DNA from: Streptomyces sp. RB17 | GTDB lineage: Bacteria; Actinomycetota; Actinomycetes; Streptomycetales; Streptomycetaceae | Length of the DNA: 64,000 bases | Direction of reading: 5' to 3' | NCBI RefSeq assembly: GCF_009604455.1 | Contig: NZ_WEGL01000009.1 | Coordinates: forward strand, 1 to 64,000 | Shown: one piece after another, positions 17,348-27,653 of the stretch | How the letters are laid out: every line of letters begins with the position of its first letter | Position numbering within the stretch: position 1 is the first letter of the stretch | Notes under the pieces: generated by a model | What the model saw: the letters and a program-made list of their open reading frames with translations, nothing else | What the model was told of the DNA's origin: nothing | Database searches by the model: none | Translations under genes and position numbers: made by a program

Positions 17348-18994
17348 TCAGGGGACATGCCGGCGAGCCCGCAGGGCCAGGCTCAGCGCCAGGACCGTCT
17401 GCGGGTCGTCGAGGTCGGTGCCCAGCAACTCCCCGATGCGGGCGAGGCGGTTGTACAGCGTCTGCCGGTTCAGGTGCAGCTCGCGGGCCGTCTCCGCCTT
17501 GCGGCCGGCGTGCGCCAGATAGGTCTGCAGGGTCGGCAGCAGCGCCGGCTTGGACCGGTTGTCGTGGTCGCGCAGCGGGCCGATCGCCCGGTCCACGAAC
17601 GCCGCGAGGTCCGGGTGGTCGCGCAGCCGCCACAGCAGCAGGTCGATGTCGAGGCGGCGGGCGTCGTACCAGGGCCGGTCCGTGAGGCCCTGCGCCGCCG
17701 TCGCCGTCTCCGCCGCGTGCCTGAGCCCCGCCGAGGCGGCCGCCCAGCCGCCCGCCACGCCGACCACCACGACCGGCGGCGGCGAGCCCGGCCGGCGCAT
17801 CCCGGCCCGCTCCACGCCCGCGCGCAGCGCCGCCGCCACCCGGTCGGCGACCGCCGGGCGCTCCGACTCCGCGCGCAGGCCCAGCAGCACCAGCACCCGG
17901 CCCTCCACCGGACGCACGCCCAGCAGCACCGGCACCCCCACGGCGGCCAGCTCCTCGGAGACCGCCCGCGCCAGCACCGCCCAGCCCCCGCCGGGGGAGA
18001 GGCTGTCCCCGATCCGCATCACCACGGGCAGCAGCGGGCTGTCGCCGGGCTTGAAGCCGAGGACCCGGGCCTGCGCCGGGGCGTCCTCCGCGGTGATCCG
18101 GCCCTCGGCGAGATCGGTCAGGAAGTCACCGCGTCCGCGCGCCGCCAGCTCCTCCTCCTGCCGGGCCTGCATCAGCACCACGGCCAGGATGCCCGCGGCC
18201 CGCTCGGCGGCGATCCGGTGCACGGGGGACAGCGGCGCGCGGACCGGCAGCAGGACCAGGCGGGCGCGCACCGAGCCCGCCGTACCGGGGCCGCCGCCCG
18301 GCACGTCCACCAGCACCGAACCGGCGGGCGGCGGCGCGTCCTTGTGCGGGCCGCGCAGCCCCTCCCACACCTGGAGCGGGTCCGCGCCCTCGGGGCCCTC
18401 CCCGGCGGCGTACAGCAGGCGGCCGTCGGCCGTCTCCAGGAACACCGGGTTGCCGCTGAAGCCCGCCAGGATGCCCAGCACCTGCGGCACCCCGCCGCCG
18501 CCCAGCAGCGCCTCGGTGCAGCGCCGGTGCACCTCCTCGGCCCGCTGCAGCAGGGCGTAGTGGCCGTTGACGATCTCGGTGTGGATCTCCTCGGTCACCG
18601 TCACGAACGGCACCTCGCGGTGCAGCTGGACCAGCGGCAGCCCGGCGGCGCGGGCGGTGTCCACCAGGGCCGCCGGCAGCCGGCTGAACCGCGGGCCCAG
18701 CTCCACCACCAGGGCGGCGATCCCGCGCTCGGCGAGGGTGCGCACGAACGCCCGCTGCTCGGCCGGGCGGGTGCCGAGGCCGTAGCCGGTGGTGAGCAGC
18801 AGTTCGCCGCCCTTGAGCAGCGAGGCGATGTTGGGCACCTCGCCCGCGTGCACCCAGCGCACCGTGCGCCCCAGCCGGTCGGCACCCGCCAGGATCTCCG
18901 GCAGCCCGCTGCGCAGCCCCGGCAGTTCCAGCGCCCGCTGAACGGTGATCCCGGCGCCCTGGGTGTCGAATCGGTTGTCCGTACGGCTGTCCAT
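17348..18994 (-). CDS. PucR family transcriptional regulator
   Basis: A 548-residue regulator. The N-terminal PucR domain (ITVQRALELPGLRSGLPEILAG through ELLLTTGYGLG, LVQLHREVPFVTVTEEIH) is followed by a middle GGDEF-like/CdaR region and the C-terminal PucR helix-turn-helix (TYLAHAGRKAETARELHLNR, LYNRLARIGELLG). PucR-type regulators often control purine, amino-acid or polyamine catabolism. The ATG at 18994 (MDSRTDNRFD) is preferred over a start 48 nt upstream. It is convergent with the phosphatase gene, with only 9 bp between stops, and upstream of the oppositely facing FAD oxidoreductase no operon partner is obvious. Confidence 0.88.
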   Translation of the reverse strand: MDSRTDNRFDTQGAGITVQRALELPGLRSGLPEILAGADRLGRTVRWVHAGEVPNIASLLKGGELLLTTGYGLGTRPAEQRAFVRTLAERGIAALVVELGPRFSRLPAALVDTARAAGLPLVQLHREVPFVTVTEEIHTEIVNGHYALLQRAEEVHRRCTEALLGGGGVPQVLGILAGFSGNPVFLETADGRLLYAAGEGPEGADPLQVWEGLRGPHKDAPPPAGSVLVDVPGGGPGTAGSVRARLVLLPVRAPLSPVHRIAAERAAGILAVVLMQARQEEELAARGRGDFLTDLAEGRITAEDAPAQARVLGFKPGDSPLLPVVMRIGDSLSPGGGWAVLARAVSEELAAVGVPVLLGVRPVEGRVLVLLGLRAESERPAVADRVAAALRAGVERAGMRRPGSPPPVVVVGVAGGWAAASAGLRHAAETATAAQGLTDRPWYDARRLDIDLLLWRLRDHPDLAAFVDRAIGPLRDHDNRSKPALLPTLQTYLAHAGRKAETARELHLNRQTLYNRLARIGELLGTDLDDPQTVLALSLALRARRHVP

Positions 18995-19061
18995 GCAGCG
19001 GACGCTACCTGCGTAAACGCCCTCAGGACAGCTTCCGCTCACGCCGGTTCGACGGTGCGGG

Positions 19062-20408
19062 CTACACCGGCTCGATGTTGTGGTTGAAGCGGAAGACGTT
19101 GTCGGGATCCCAGCGCCGCTTCACCTTCTCCAGCCGCAGCAGGTTCCCGGCGCCCAGGCCCGCCCGGACGCGCTCGGGGCCCTCGTCGCCGATGAGGTCG
19201 AGGCAGACGGCACCGGTGCTCCAGGGCCGTACCTCGGCGCACGCGTCCCGCACCCAGGCCGGCGCCCGCTCGTCGTCGGCCGGGTCCGCCCAGCAGGCGA
19301 AGGGGTGCACCAGCCAGGACGCGTCCCGGTACGACACCGGATACTCACGAGGTCCGGCGGCGATCGCACCGCCCAGCGGGAAGATCACGTGCTGGCTGCC
19401 GTTCGACGCGGGCATGCTGTCCGCACGGGCGGCCAGGAGGTCCACCAGCTCGTCGGGCAGGTCCGTCAGGCACTCGGCCGACCAGTGGTCACGGAGGCCG
19501 GACAGGGGTTCCAGCAGGCACTGCACATCCGCGTACGGCAGGGTCCCGACGACCTCGGCCTCGTGCGGCAGCGCCAGCAGCGGACCGGCGAGCCTGCGCA
19601 GCCCCGCCTCCCCACCCGCGTACGTCAGCAGCGTGCCGCACAGCACCCCGTCCGCGGCCAGATACATCACGGCGCCGCCCACCTCGTCCGGACCGGCGCG
19701 GACGATCTCGCGGAAGGCGCGGACCGCGTCCGGGCCGAACTCCGGCCGGCCCCGCAGCAGCGCCACCGAGAACTCCGGCAGCTCGTGCAGCTCCAGGGTG
19801 AGCGCGGTGGCGACGCCGAAGTTGCCGCCCCCGCCGTGCAGCGCCCAGAACAGCTCCGGGTTCTCGTCGGCGTTGGCGTGCACCCGCTCGGCGTCGGCGG
19901 TCACCAGCTCCACGCCGAGGAGGTTGTCCACGGCCGGGCCGAAGACCCGGTCCAGCCAGCCGGTGCCGCCGCCGAGCACGAAGCCGCCGACACCGGTGGA
20001 CGGAGCCCGGGCGCCGGGGGTCGCGAGGCCGTACGGCTGCGTGGCCCGGTCCAGATGGCCCGTGGTGGCGCCGCCCTCGACCCGGACCGCCTCGGCCGCC
20101 GGATCGACGGTCACCCCGTGCATCCGGCGCAGGTCCACCACGAGCGCGCCGTCGATCCGGGCCCCCACCAGGCCGTGCCCGCCGCCGCGGACCGCGATGT
20201 GCAGGTCCAGGTCGCGCGCGAAGCGCACGGCGCGGACGACGTCGGCCGCGTTCGCGCACTGGGCGATCACGGCCGGGCGCCGGTCGGTCAGGGCGTTGAA
20301 GACGGCACGGGCCTCGTCGTAGCCCGGGTCCCCGGGGGCGAACACGTCGCCGACGAGATCCTCACGGAGCGCGGCGAGGGCCGTATGCGCCGTGGAACGG
20401 GTGGCCAT
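19062..20408 (-). CDS. FAD-linked oxidoreductase (berberine-bridge-enzyme type)
   Basis: A 448-residue enzyme of the PCMH/BBE family. The FAD domain shows IAVRGGGHGLVGARIDGALV with the His that normally links covalently to the 8-alpha carbon of FAD, near residue 77. The C-terminal BBE motif is WDPDNVFRFNHNI. The second covalent anchor of many family members, a Cys just before VGVGG, is missing: the sequence reads RAPSTGVGG. A mono-covalent flavin is inferred. Substrate is unknown. There is no export signal. It is transcribed in the same direction as the PucR gene, 67 bp upstream of it. Confidence 0.88.
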   Translation of the reverse strand: MATRSTAHTALAALREDLVGDVFAPGDPGYDEARAVFNALTDRRPAVIAQCANAADVVRAVRFARDLDLHIAVRGGGHGLVGARIDGALVVDLRRMHGVTVDPAAEAVRVEGGATTGHLDRATQPYGLATPGARAPSTGVGGFVLGGGTGWLDRVFGPAVDNLLGVELVTADAERVHANADENPELFWALHGGGGNFGVATALTLELHELPEFSVALLRGRPEFGPDAVRAFREIVRAGPDEVGGAVMYLAADGVLCGTLLTYAGGEAGLRRLAGPLLALPHEAEVVGTLPYADVQCLLEPLSGLRDHWSAECLTDLPDELVDLLAARADSMPASNGSQHVIFPLGGAIAAGPREYPVSYRDASWLVHPFACWADPADDERAPAWVRDACAEVRPWSTGAVCLDLIGDEGPERVRAGLGAGNLLRLEKVKRRWDPDNVFRFNHNIEPV

Positions 20409-20457
20409 GGCAGCCCCCTTCCCGACAGGGTGCTGCTGTTCAGCCTAGGCCGACCGC

Positions 20458-22260
20458 TCAGCCGCCGTACGCCCCGGACGCCGTCAGCCGCAGCGCCGTG
20501 TCGATCAGCGGCACGTGGCTGAACGCCTGCGGGAAGTTGCCCACCTGGCGCTGCAGCCGCGGGTCCCACTCCTCGGCGAGCAGGCCGAGGTCGTTGCGCA
20601 GGGCGAGGAGCCTCTCGAACAGCTTGCGGGCCTCGTCCACGCGGCCGATCATCGCCAGGTCGTCCGCCATCCAGAAGGAGCAGGCCAGGAAGGCGCCCTC
20701 GTCGCCGGGCAGGCCGTCGACGCCCGCGTGGGCGCCCTCCGTCGGGTAGCGCAGGATGAACCCGTCCGGGGTCGACAGCTCCCGCTGGATCGCCTCGATC
20801 GTGCCGATCACCCGCTTGTCGTCCGGCGGCAGGAAGCCCATCTGCGGGATCAGCAGCAGCGAGGCGTCCAGCTCCTGGGAGCCGTAGGACTGGGTGAAGG
20901 TGTTGCGCTCCTTGTCGTAGCCCTTCTCGCAGACGTCCCGGTGGATGTCGTCGCGCAGTTCCTTCCAGCGCTCCAGCGGGCCGTCCGCGTCCCCGGACTC
21001 GATCAGCTTGATGGTGCGGTCCACCGCGACCCAGGCCATCACCTTGGAGTGCACGAAGTGCCGGCGCGGTCCGCGCACCTCCCAGATGCCCTCGTCCGGC
21101 TCCTGCCAGTGGTCCTCCAGGTAGCGGATCAGCTTCAGCTGGAGCAGGGCGGCGTAGTCGTTGCGGGCCAGGCCCGTCATGTGCGCCAGGTGCAGGGCCT
21201 CGGTGACCTCGCCGTACACGTCCAGCTGGAGCTGGTGCGCGGCGCCGTTGCCCACCCGGACCGGGGCCGAGTGCTCATAGCCCGGCAGCCAGTCCAGTTC
21301 GGCCTCGCCCAGCTCGCGCTCGCCGGCGATGCCGTACATGATCTGCAGGTTGTCCGGGTCGCCCGCGACCGCGCGCAGCAGCCACTCGCGCCAGGCGCGG
21401 GCCTCCTCGCGGTAGCCGGTGCGCAGCAGGGAGGACAGGGTGATCGCGGCGTCGCGCAGCCAGGTGTAGCGGTAGTCCCAGTTGCGGACCCCGCCGATGT
21501 CCTCGGGCAGCGAGGTCGTCGGGGCCGCGACGATGCCGCCCGTGGGGGCGTACGTCAGGGCCTTCAGGGTGATCAGGGAGCGGATCACCGCCTCCCGGTA
21601 CGGCCCGTGGTACGTGCACTGATCGACCCACTCGCGCCAGAACTCCTCCGTCGCCTCCAGCGAGGCCTCCGGCTCGGGCAGCGACGGCGGCTCCTTGTGC
21701 GAGGGCTGCCACGAGATCGTGAACGCGATCCGGTCACCCGGGGCGACCGTGAAGTCGGCGTACGTCGTCAGCGACTTTCCGTAGGTCTCGGCCTCCGTGT
21801 CGAACCACACCGAGTCCGGGCCGGCGACCGCCACCGTACGGCCCTCGTGCTTGTGCACCCAGGGGATGACACGGCCGTAGGAGAACCGCATCCGCAGCGC
21901 CGAACGCATCGGCACCCGGCCGGTGACGCCCTCCACGATCCGGATCAGCTGCGGGGCGCCCTCACGCGGGGGCATGAAATCGGTCACGCGGACCGTGCCG
22001 CGCGGGGTGTCCCACTCCGATTCCAGGATCAGCGAGTCGCCCCGGTAGCTCCGCCGGGCGGCCGCGGGCGGCTGCGCGTCGGCCGCGTGGGCCGGGCCGA
22101 GCCGCCAGAAGCCGTGCTCCTCGGTGCCCAGCAGGCCGGCGAAGATGGCATGCGAGTCGAAGCGGGGCAGGCACAGCCAGTCCACCGTGCCGTCCCGGCA
22201 GACCAGGGCTGCGGTCTGCATGTCTCCGATGAGTGCGTAGTCTTCGATGCGCCCGGCCAC
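20458..22260 (-). CDS. Glycoside hydrolase family 15 (trehalase/glucoamylase-like)
   Basis: A 600-residue cytoplasmic GH15 enzyme. An N-terminal beta-sandwich (IEDYALIGDMQTAALVCRDG, DWLCLPRFDSHAIFAGLLG) precedes an (alpha/alpha)6 barrel with NWDYRYTWLRDA. The general acid is probably the Glu in EPDEGIWEVRG and the base the Glu in LLAEEWD. Actinobacterial relatives include the mycobacterial trehalase, so alpha,alpha-trehalose is a likely substrate, but glucoamylase activity cannot be excluded. The GTG at 22260 (VAGRIEDYAL) has CTGGAG 6 nt upstream; an in-frame GTG at 22284 would add eight residues. Transcribed toward the FAD oxidoreductase with a 49-bp gap. Confidence 0.88.
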   Translation of the reverse strand: MAGRIEDYALIGDMQTAALVCRDGTVDWLCLPRFDSHAIFAGLLGTEEHGFWRLGPAHAADAQPPAAARRSYRGDSLILESEWDTPRGTVRVTDFMPPREGAPQLIRIVEGVTGRVPMRSALRMRFSYGRVIPWVHKHEGRTVAVAGPDSVWFDTEAETYGKSLTTYADFTVAPGDRIAFTISWQPSHKEPPSLPEPEASLEATEEFWREWVDQCTYHGPYREAVIRSLITLKALTYAPTGGIVAAPTTSLPEDIGGVRNWDYRYTWLRDAAITLSSLLRTGYREEARAWREWLLRAVAGDPDNLQIMYGIAGERELGEAELDWLPGYEHSAPVRVGNGAAHQLQLDVYGEVTEALHLAHMTGLARNDYAALLQLKLIRYLEDHWQEPDEGIWEVRGPRRHFVHSKVMAWVAVDRTIKLIESGDADGPLERWKELRDDIHRDVCEKGYDKERNTFTQSYGSQELDASLLLIPQMGFLPPDDKRVIGTIEAIQRELSTPDGFILRYPTEGAHAGVDGLPGDEGAFLACSFWMADDLAMIGRVDEARKLFERLLALRNDLGLLAEEWDPRLQRQVGNFPQAFSHVPLIDTALRLTASGAYGG

Positions 22261-22801
22261 GTGCAACTCCAGTCGAACGGCCACGTCACCCCCGCGCAGG
22301 GGGCTGTCGCTAGTGCGGTCAAGGGGTCGTTGTTATGCGTCGTTGAGCGGTGAAGCAAAGCAGCCCGCCGAGCCCTGAGGCAATACGACAGTCTTTGCTC
22401 AACGAACTGCCGCGCTCAAGGTGTTCCGGGTGATGCTGGCGGGGGTGTGCCGTCGTTCCGGCCGGGCTCGGCAGCGAGTGTCCGAGCAGGATACGACGCA
22501 CGCAGATGATCTGCGTGCCGGTGCGGGCAACCCGTGTGGGCCGAACGGGTGAGCAGCGGGTGATAACCATGTGACCTGTGCGTGCCTGTGCTGACATGTG
22601 GGGCGGGCCGTTCTGTACCCGGGCGAGCGCGGAGCGTGGCCGGAAGCCATCCACGCCAGGCGCTGATACCCTGGTAGCCCGTGGACCGGTGGGCCCCGAA
22701 GGAGAACAAAGGGGTCCCCCGAACCGCAGCGACGGCACCCCCGGAAGGCTCCGGGACGGCAGCCGCACCGCATCACAGACAGCGACCACGGGAGCCCCCT
22801 C
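22261..22801. other. Intergenic region between divergent GH15 and pyrG genes
   Basis: 541 bases without an accepted gene. It must hold the promoters of both divergent genes and a pyrG leader rich in short C and G runs. A broken inverted repeat, CGTTGAGC...AGCAAAG (22341-22360) against CTTTGCTCAACG (22393-22404), lies near the GH15 side. Open frames here are extensions of out-of-frame readings into pyrG. No tRNA or clear riboswitch was recognised. Confidence 0.6.
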
Positions 22802-24475
<1,674 letters not shown>

Positions 24476-24558
24476 CACAAGGGTTGTACGGTGGCCGGGG
24501 CGCGCGAGTTCAGATCGATCGCGCCCCGGCCGCTTGGCGCTTCGGGGAAGGACAGGGC

Positions 24559-25185
24559 ATGACGATCAAGGACAACCCTCAGGAGTGGGAGATCCGGGCG
24601 ACGCAGACGCCCTTCAGGGGCAACAAGACCTCCGTCCGCACGGACGACGTGGTCATGCCCGACGGCTCGGTGGCCCGCCGCGACTACCAGGTCCACCCCG
24701 GCTCGGTCGCCGTCCTCGCCCTGGACGAGGAGGACCGGGTGCTGCTGATCAACCAGTACCGCCACCCGGTGCGGCACAAGCTGTGGGAGATCCCGGCCGG
24801 CCTGCTCGACGTGCCCGGCGAGAACCCGCTGCACGCGGCCCAGCGCGAGCTGTACGAGGAGGCGCACGTCAAGGCCGAGGACTGGCGGGTGCTGACCGAC
24901 GTCTACACCACGCCCGGCGGCTGCGACGAGGCCGTGCGGATCTTCCTCGCCCGTGACCTGTCCGAGGCCGAGGGCGAGCGGTTCGAGGCGGAGCACGAGG
25001 AGACCGACATGGAGCACGCGCGCGTGCCGGTCGACGAGCTGGTGCGCCGCGTCCTGGCCGGCGATGTGCACAACAACTGCCTGGTCGTCGGCGTGCTCTC
25101 CCTGGTGGCCGCGCGTGGCGGCGACGGCCTCGACACGCTCCGCCCGGCCGACGCGCCCTGGCCGGCCCGGCCCTTCCAGTCCTGA
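24559..25185 (+). CDS. NUDIX hydrolase, ADP-ribose pyrophosphatase-like
   Basis: A 208-residue NUDIX enzyme. The Nudix box is AAQRELYEEAHV with upstream GLLDVPGEN, near residues 85-105, and the downstream YTTPGGCDE motif is typical of ADP-ribose pyrophosphatases. It probably cleaves ADP-ribose to AMP and ribose-5-phosphate. The Gly that usually ends the box (REUxEExGU) is His here, a mild deviation. The ATG at 24559 has AAGGA 7 nt upstream. It lies 83 bp behind pyrG and is likely cotranscribed. Confidence 0.87.
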   Translation: MTIKDNPQEWEIRATQTPFRGNKTSVRTDDVVMPDGSVARRDYQVHPGSVAVLALDEEDRVLLINQYRHPVRHKLWEIPAGLLDVPGENPLHAAQRELYEEAHVKAEDWRVLTDVYTTPGGCDEAVRIFLARDLSEAEGERFEAEHEETDMEHARVPVDELVRRVLAGDVHNNCLVVGVLSLVAARGGDGLDTLRPADAPWPARPFQS

Positions 25186-25292
25186 CCGGGACCGTCACCT
25201 TCCGCGCCGTACCGTCACCTTTTCAGCCGCACCCGTCGCCGCCTGGGCCGTACCGGTCACCCCCTGAGCCGTGACCGTCACCCCGAACCGCA

Positions 25293-25335
25293 CCCGATCG
25301 GCGTACTGATGTGACGATCGCCTGATCCGATCGGG
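25293..25335. other. Inverted repeat upstream of the STAND/TPR gene
   Basis: CCCGATCGG (25293-25301) is matched by CCGATCGGG (25327-25335), 25 bp apart. It could be an operator or a weak terminator for the NUDIX gene; nothing decides between them. The surrounding 265-bp gap has a possible -10 TAGGCT at 25381 and no other gene. Confidence 0.35.
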
Positions 25336-25450
25336 GGACCTGTCCGTCGCCGTCCTCACGGCACCTCGCACAGCGTGAACTAGGCTCTTGCACGCCCGTA
25401 GCGGGAAGATCCGGCGGGTTTGCGCGTGCGGTGGGACGGGAGTGTGGCCC

Positions 25451-27517
25451 GTGACGGATCAGGCGGTGGACACAGGCGGCGTGCGACTGTCGGCACACGA
25501 GCGCACACGCGACCATTTCCTGGGCCGTACAAGGGAGTTGAAGGAGCTGCGCGCCGACATCGAGCGCGCGGGACTCGACACCCTCTCCGGCCGCAAGGCG
25601 CCACGCGCGCGTGTGCTGCTGATCGCGGGCCGTCCCGGCTCCGGCCGGACCGCGCTGGCCGAGGAACTCGTCCGGCAGATCGAGGACCGTTACCCCGACG
25701 GAGTGCTGCGGGCCCGGCTCAGCGAGCCCGACGGCACCCCCGTCCCGGTCGGCCGCACCGCCCGTGAGCTGCTCGCCGCGCTGGAGCTGCCGGCACCGGC
25801 CGGCGCCGCCGACGACGACCTCACCGAGGCGCTGCGCACCGCCCTCGCCGACCGGCGCGCCCTGCTGCTCCTGGACGACGCGGCCGGCGCCGAGCAGGTC
25901 GACGCGCTGCTCCCGGAAGCCCCGGACTGCCTGGTGGTGGCCGTCTCCTCGGGCCCTCTCACCGGTATCGCGGACGTCCGCCCCTGCACCCTGGGCGGCC
26001 TGGACACCAAGTCGGCGGTGGAACTCCTCACCCGCTACACCGGCTCCGTCCGTATCACGGTCGACCCGCGCTCCGCCGAGAGCCTGGTCGAGGCCTGCCA
26101 GGGCCATCCGACCGCGCTCGTGCTGGCCGGCGGCTGGCTCGCCGCCCGTCCCAAGGCCGCAGTCTCCGACCTCGCCAAACGGCTGCACACGGCCGCCGAC
26201 GACGGCCCGGACGGCACCCCGCTGCCCCGTGTCTTCCGGCATGTCCTCGGCGACCTGCCCGGCCCGGCCGCCCGGCTGCTGCGCCTCCTCTCCCTCGCCC
26301 CGACCGGTCTGCTCGACCCGCACACCGCCTCGGCCCTCGCCGGCTGCTCGGTGAGTGCCGCCCGCGCCGGCCTGGACGAGTTCGTGGCCCTCGGCCTGCT
26401 GCGCGCGGTGGACTCTCCGCTGCCCCAGTACGACGTCCCCGGCTGCCTGCACCCGCTGCTGCGCGCCTGCGCCGAGAGCCAGGAGCGGCCGGCGGAGCTG
26501 CAGCTGGCCCGGGCCCGGATGCTGGAGCGGACCGTGCGGCTGCTGCAGTCGTGCCGGGCGATCACCGAGACGGACAGCCCGCAGGCCCGGGAGAAGCTGG
26601 GCGCGATGCCCCGCGAGCTGCGCTTCCCCAACCCCAGGGCGGCCGCCGACTGGCTGCGCATCCGGCGCGCCGCGCTGCTCGCGAGCGCACGCCTGGCGGT
26701 GGCCGACGGGGAGCTGGACAATCTCGCCCGACGGCTGATGTCCCAGCTGGTCAGGGCCATGGTGGCGCATGAGGGCACGCAGGCGGCGGCGGCCGACCTG
26801 TACGAGGTGCACAGCCTGGTCCTCGATGTCGCCGAGCGCCGCGGGCTGGCCCGGGAGCAGGCCGCGGCGCTGCTGAACCTGGGCGACGTGGACGCGCAGA
26901 CCGGGCGTACCGCGGATGCGCTGGCGCGATATCGGTCGGCTCTGGCGGCCGGACGCAGAGCAAATGACCCGTACGCGATCGGTCGCGCAATGGAATCCGT
27001 AGGTGGTGCCTACCAGGAACTCGCGGACCACGACCGGGCCACGGACTGGTTCGGCCGGGCCCTCGCCGAGCGGCTGGCACGCGGCGAGCGCGAGCAGGCC
27101 GCCCGGCTGTACGGCCGGATCGCCACCGCCCACACCTACGCGGGCCGCTACGGCGAGGCCCTGCGGAACTGGCGGGCCGCCGTCGCCGGCTACCGCAGGG
27201 GCGGCGATGTCGCAGGCCACGCGCGGGCGTTGAGCGAGCTGGCCCGGGTGCAGGAGTACGCCGGACGGTTCGAGGAGTCCCTGCGCACCTGCCACGAGGC
27301 GGTGGAGTGGGCGCGGCGCGCCGACGACGTCCGGTTGCAGGCCGCGCTGCAGCTCCGGCTCGCCGACACGCTGGAGCACCTCGGCGACCCGGCCGCCGCC
27401 CGTCTGCACCGCGCGGCGGCCGGGCGCATGCTGGGGAAGGAGGGCTCTGAGGACGAGACAAGCCCGAAACCGGACAGCGATGCCTGCGAAATCCGCAGTG
27501 CATCCAGCGAAGATTGA
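25451..27517 (+). CDS. STAND-type ATPase with TPR repeats
   Basis: A 688-residue protein of AfsR/NB-ARC-like layout without a DNA-binding domain. The nucleotide-binding part has LIAGRPGSGRTALAEELV near residue 55, where the invariant Walker A lysine is arginine, and Walker B ALLLLDDAAGAEQ. A winged-helix-like LLRLLSLAPTGLLDPHTASALAG segment follows, then about five TPR units from residue 440 (AALLNLGDVDAQTGRTADAL, GRAMESVGGAYQELADHDRA, and so on). Probably a regulatory scaffold; partners unknown. The GTG at 25451 has GGGAG 8 nt upstream. It ends 137 bp before ald. Confidence 0.82.
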   Translation: MTDQAVDTGGVRLSAHERTRDHFLGRTRELKELRADIERAGLDTLSGRKAPRARVLLIAGRPGSGRTALAEELVRQIEDRYPDGVLRARLSEPDGTPVPVGRTARELLAALELPAPAGAADDDLTEALRTALADRRALLLLDDAAGAEQVDALLPEAPDCLVVAVSSGPLTGIADVRPCTLGGLDTKSAVELLTRYTGSVRITVDPRSAESLVEACQGHPTALVLAGGWLAARPKAAVSDLAKRLHTAADDGPDGTPLPRVFRHVLGDLPGPAARLLRLLSLAPTGLLDPHTASALAGCSVSAARAGLDEFVALGLLRAVDSPLPQYDVPGCLHPLLRACAESQERPAELQLARARMLERTVRLLQSCRAITETDSPQAREKLGAMPRELRFPNPRAAADWLRIRRAALLASARLAVADGELDNLARRLMSQLVRAMVAHEGTQAAAADLYEVHSLVLDVAERRGLAREQAAALLNLGDVDAQTGRTADALARYRSALAAGRRANDPYAIGRAMESVGGAYQELADHDRATDWFGRALAERLARGEREQAARLYGRIATAHTYAGRYGEALRNWRAAVAGYRRGGDVAGHARALSELARVQEYAGRFEESLRTCHEAVEWARRADDVRLQAALQLRLADTLEHLGDPAAARLHRAAAGRMLGKEGSEDETSPKPDSDACEIRSASSED

Positions 27518-27520
27518 TGC

Positions 27521-27558
27521 AATGAAAGGCTAGACAGCCGGAACGCCTTCATTAGACT
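27521..27558 (+). promoter_or_regulatory. ald promoter with overlapping inverted repeat
   Basis: A -35-like TAGACA (27531-27536) and -10-like TAGACT (27553-27558) are separated by 16 nt. An inverted repeat AATGAAAGGC (27521-27530) / GCCTTCATT (27545-27553) brackets the -35 and touches the -10. Alanine dehydrogenase genes are often controlled by Lrp/AldR proteins; which protein binds here is unknown. Confidence 0.5.
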
Positions 27559-27653
27559 GGCTCTGCCGCACGTTCCCTGCGGTGTCTCCCGGTATGCCCC
27601 CGCATGTCTGGGTACGTCTGTAAAGCACCCCCATACCCTCTGAGCCAAGGACC

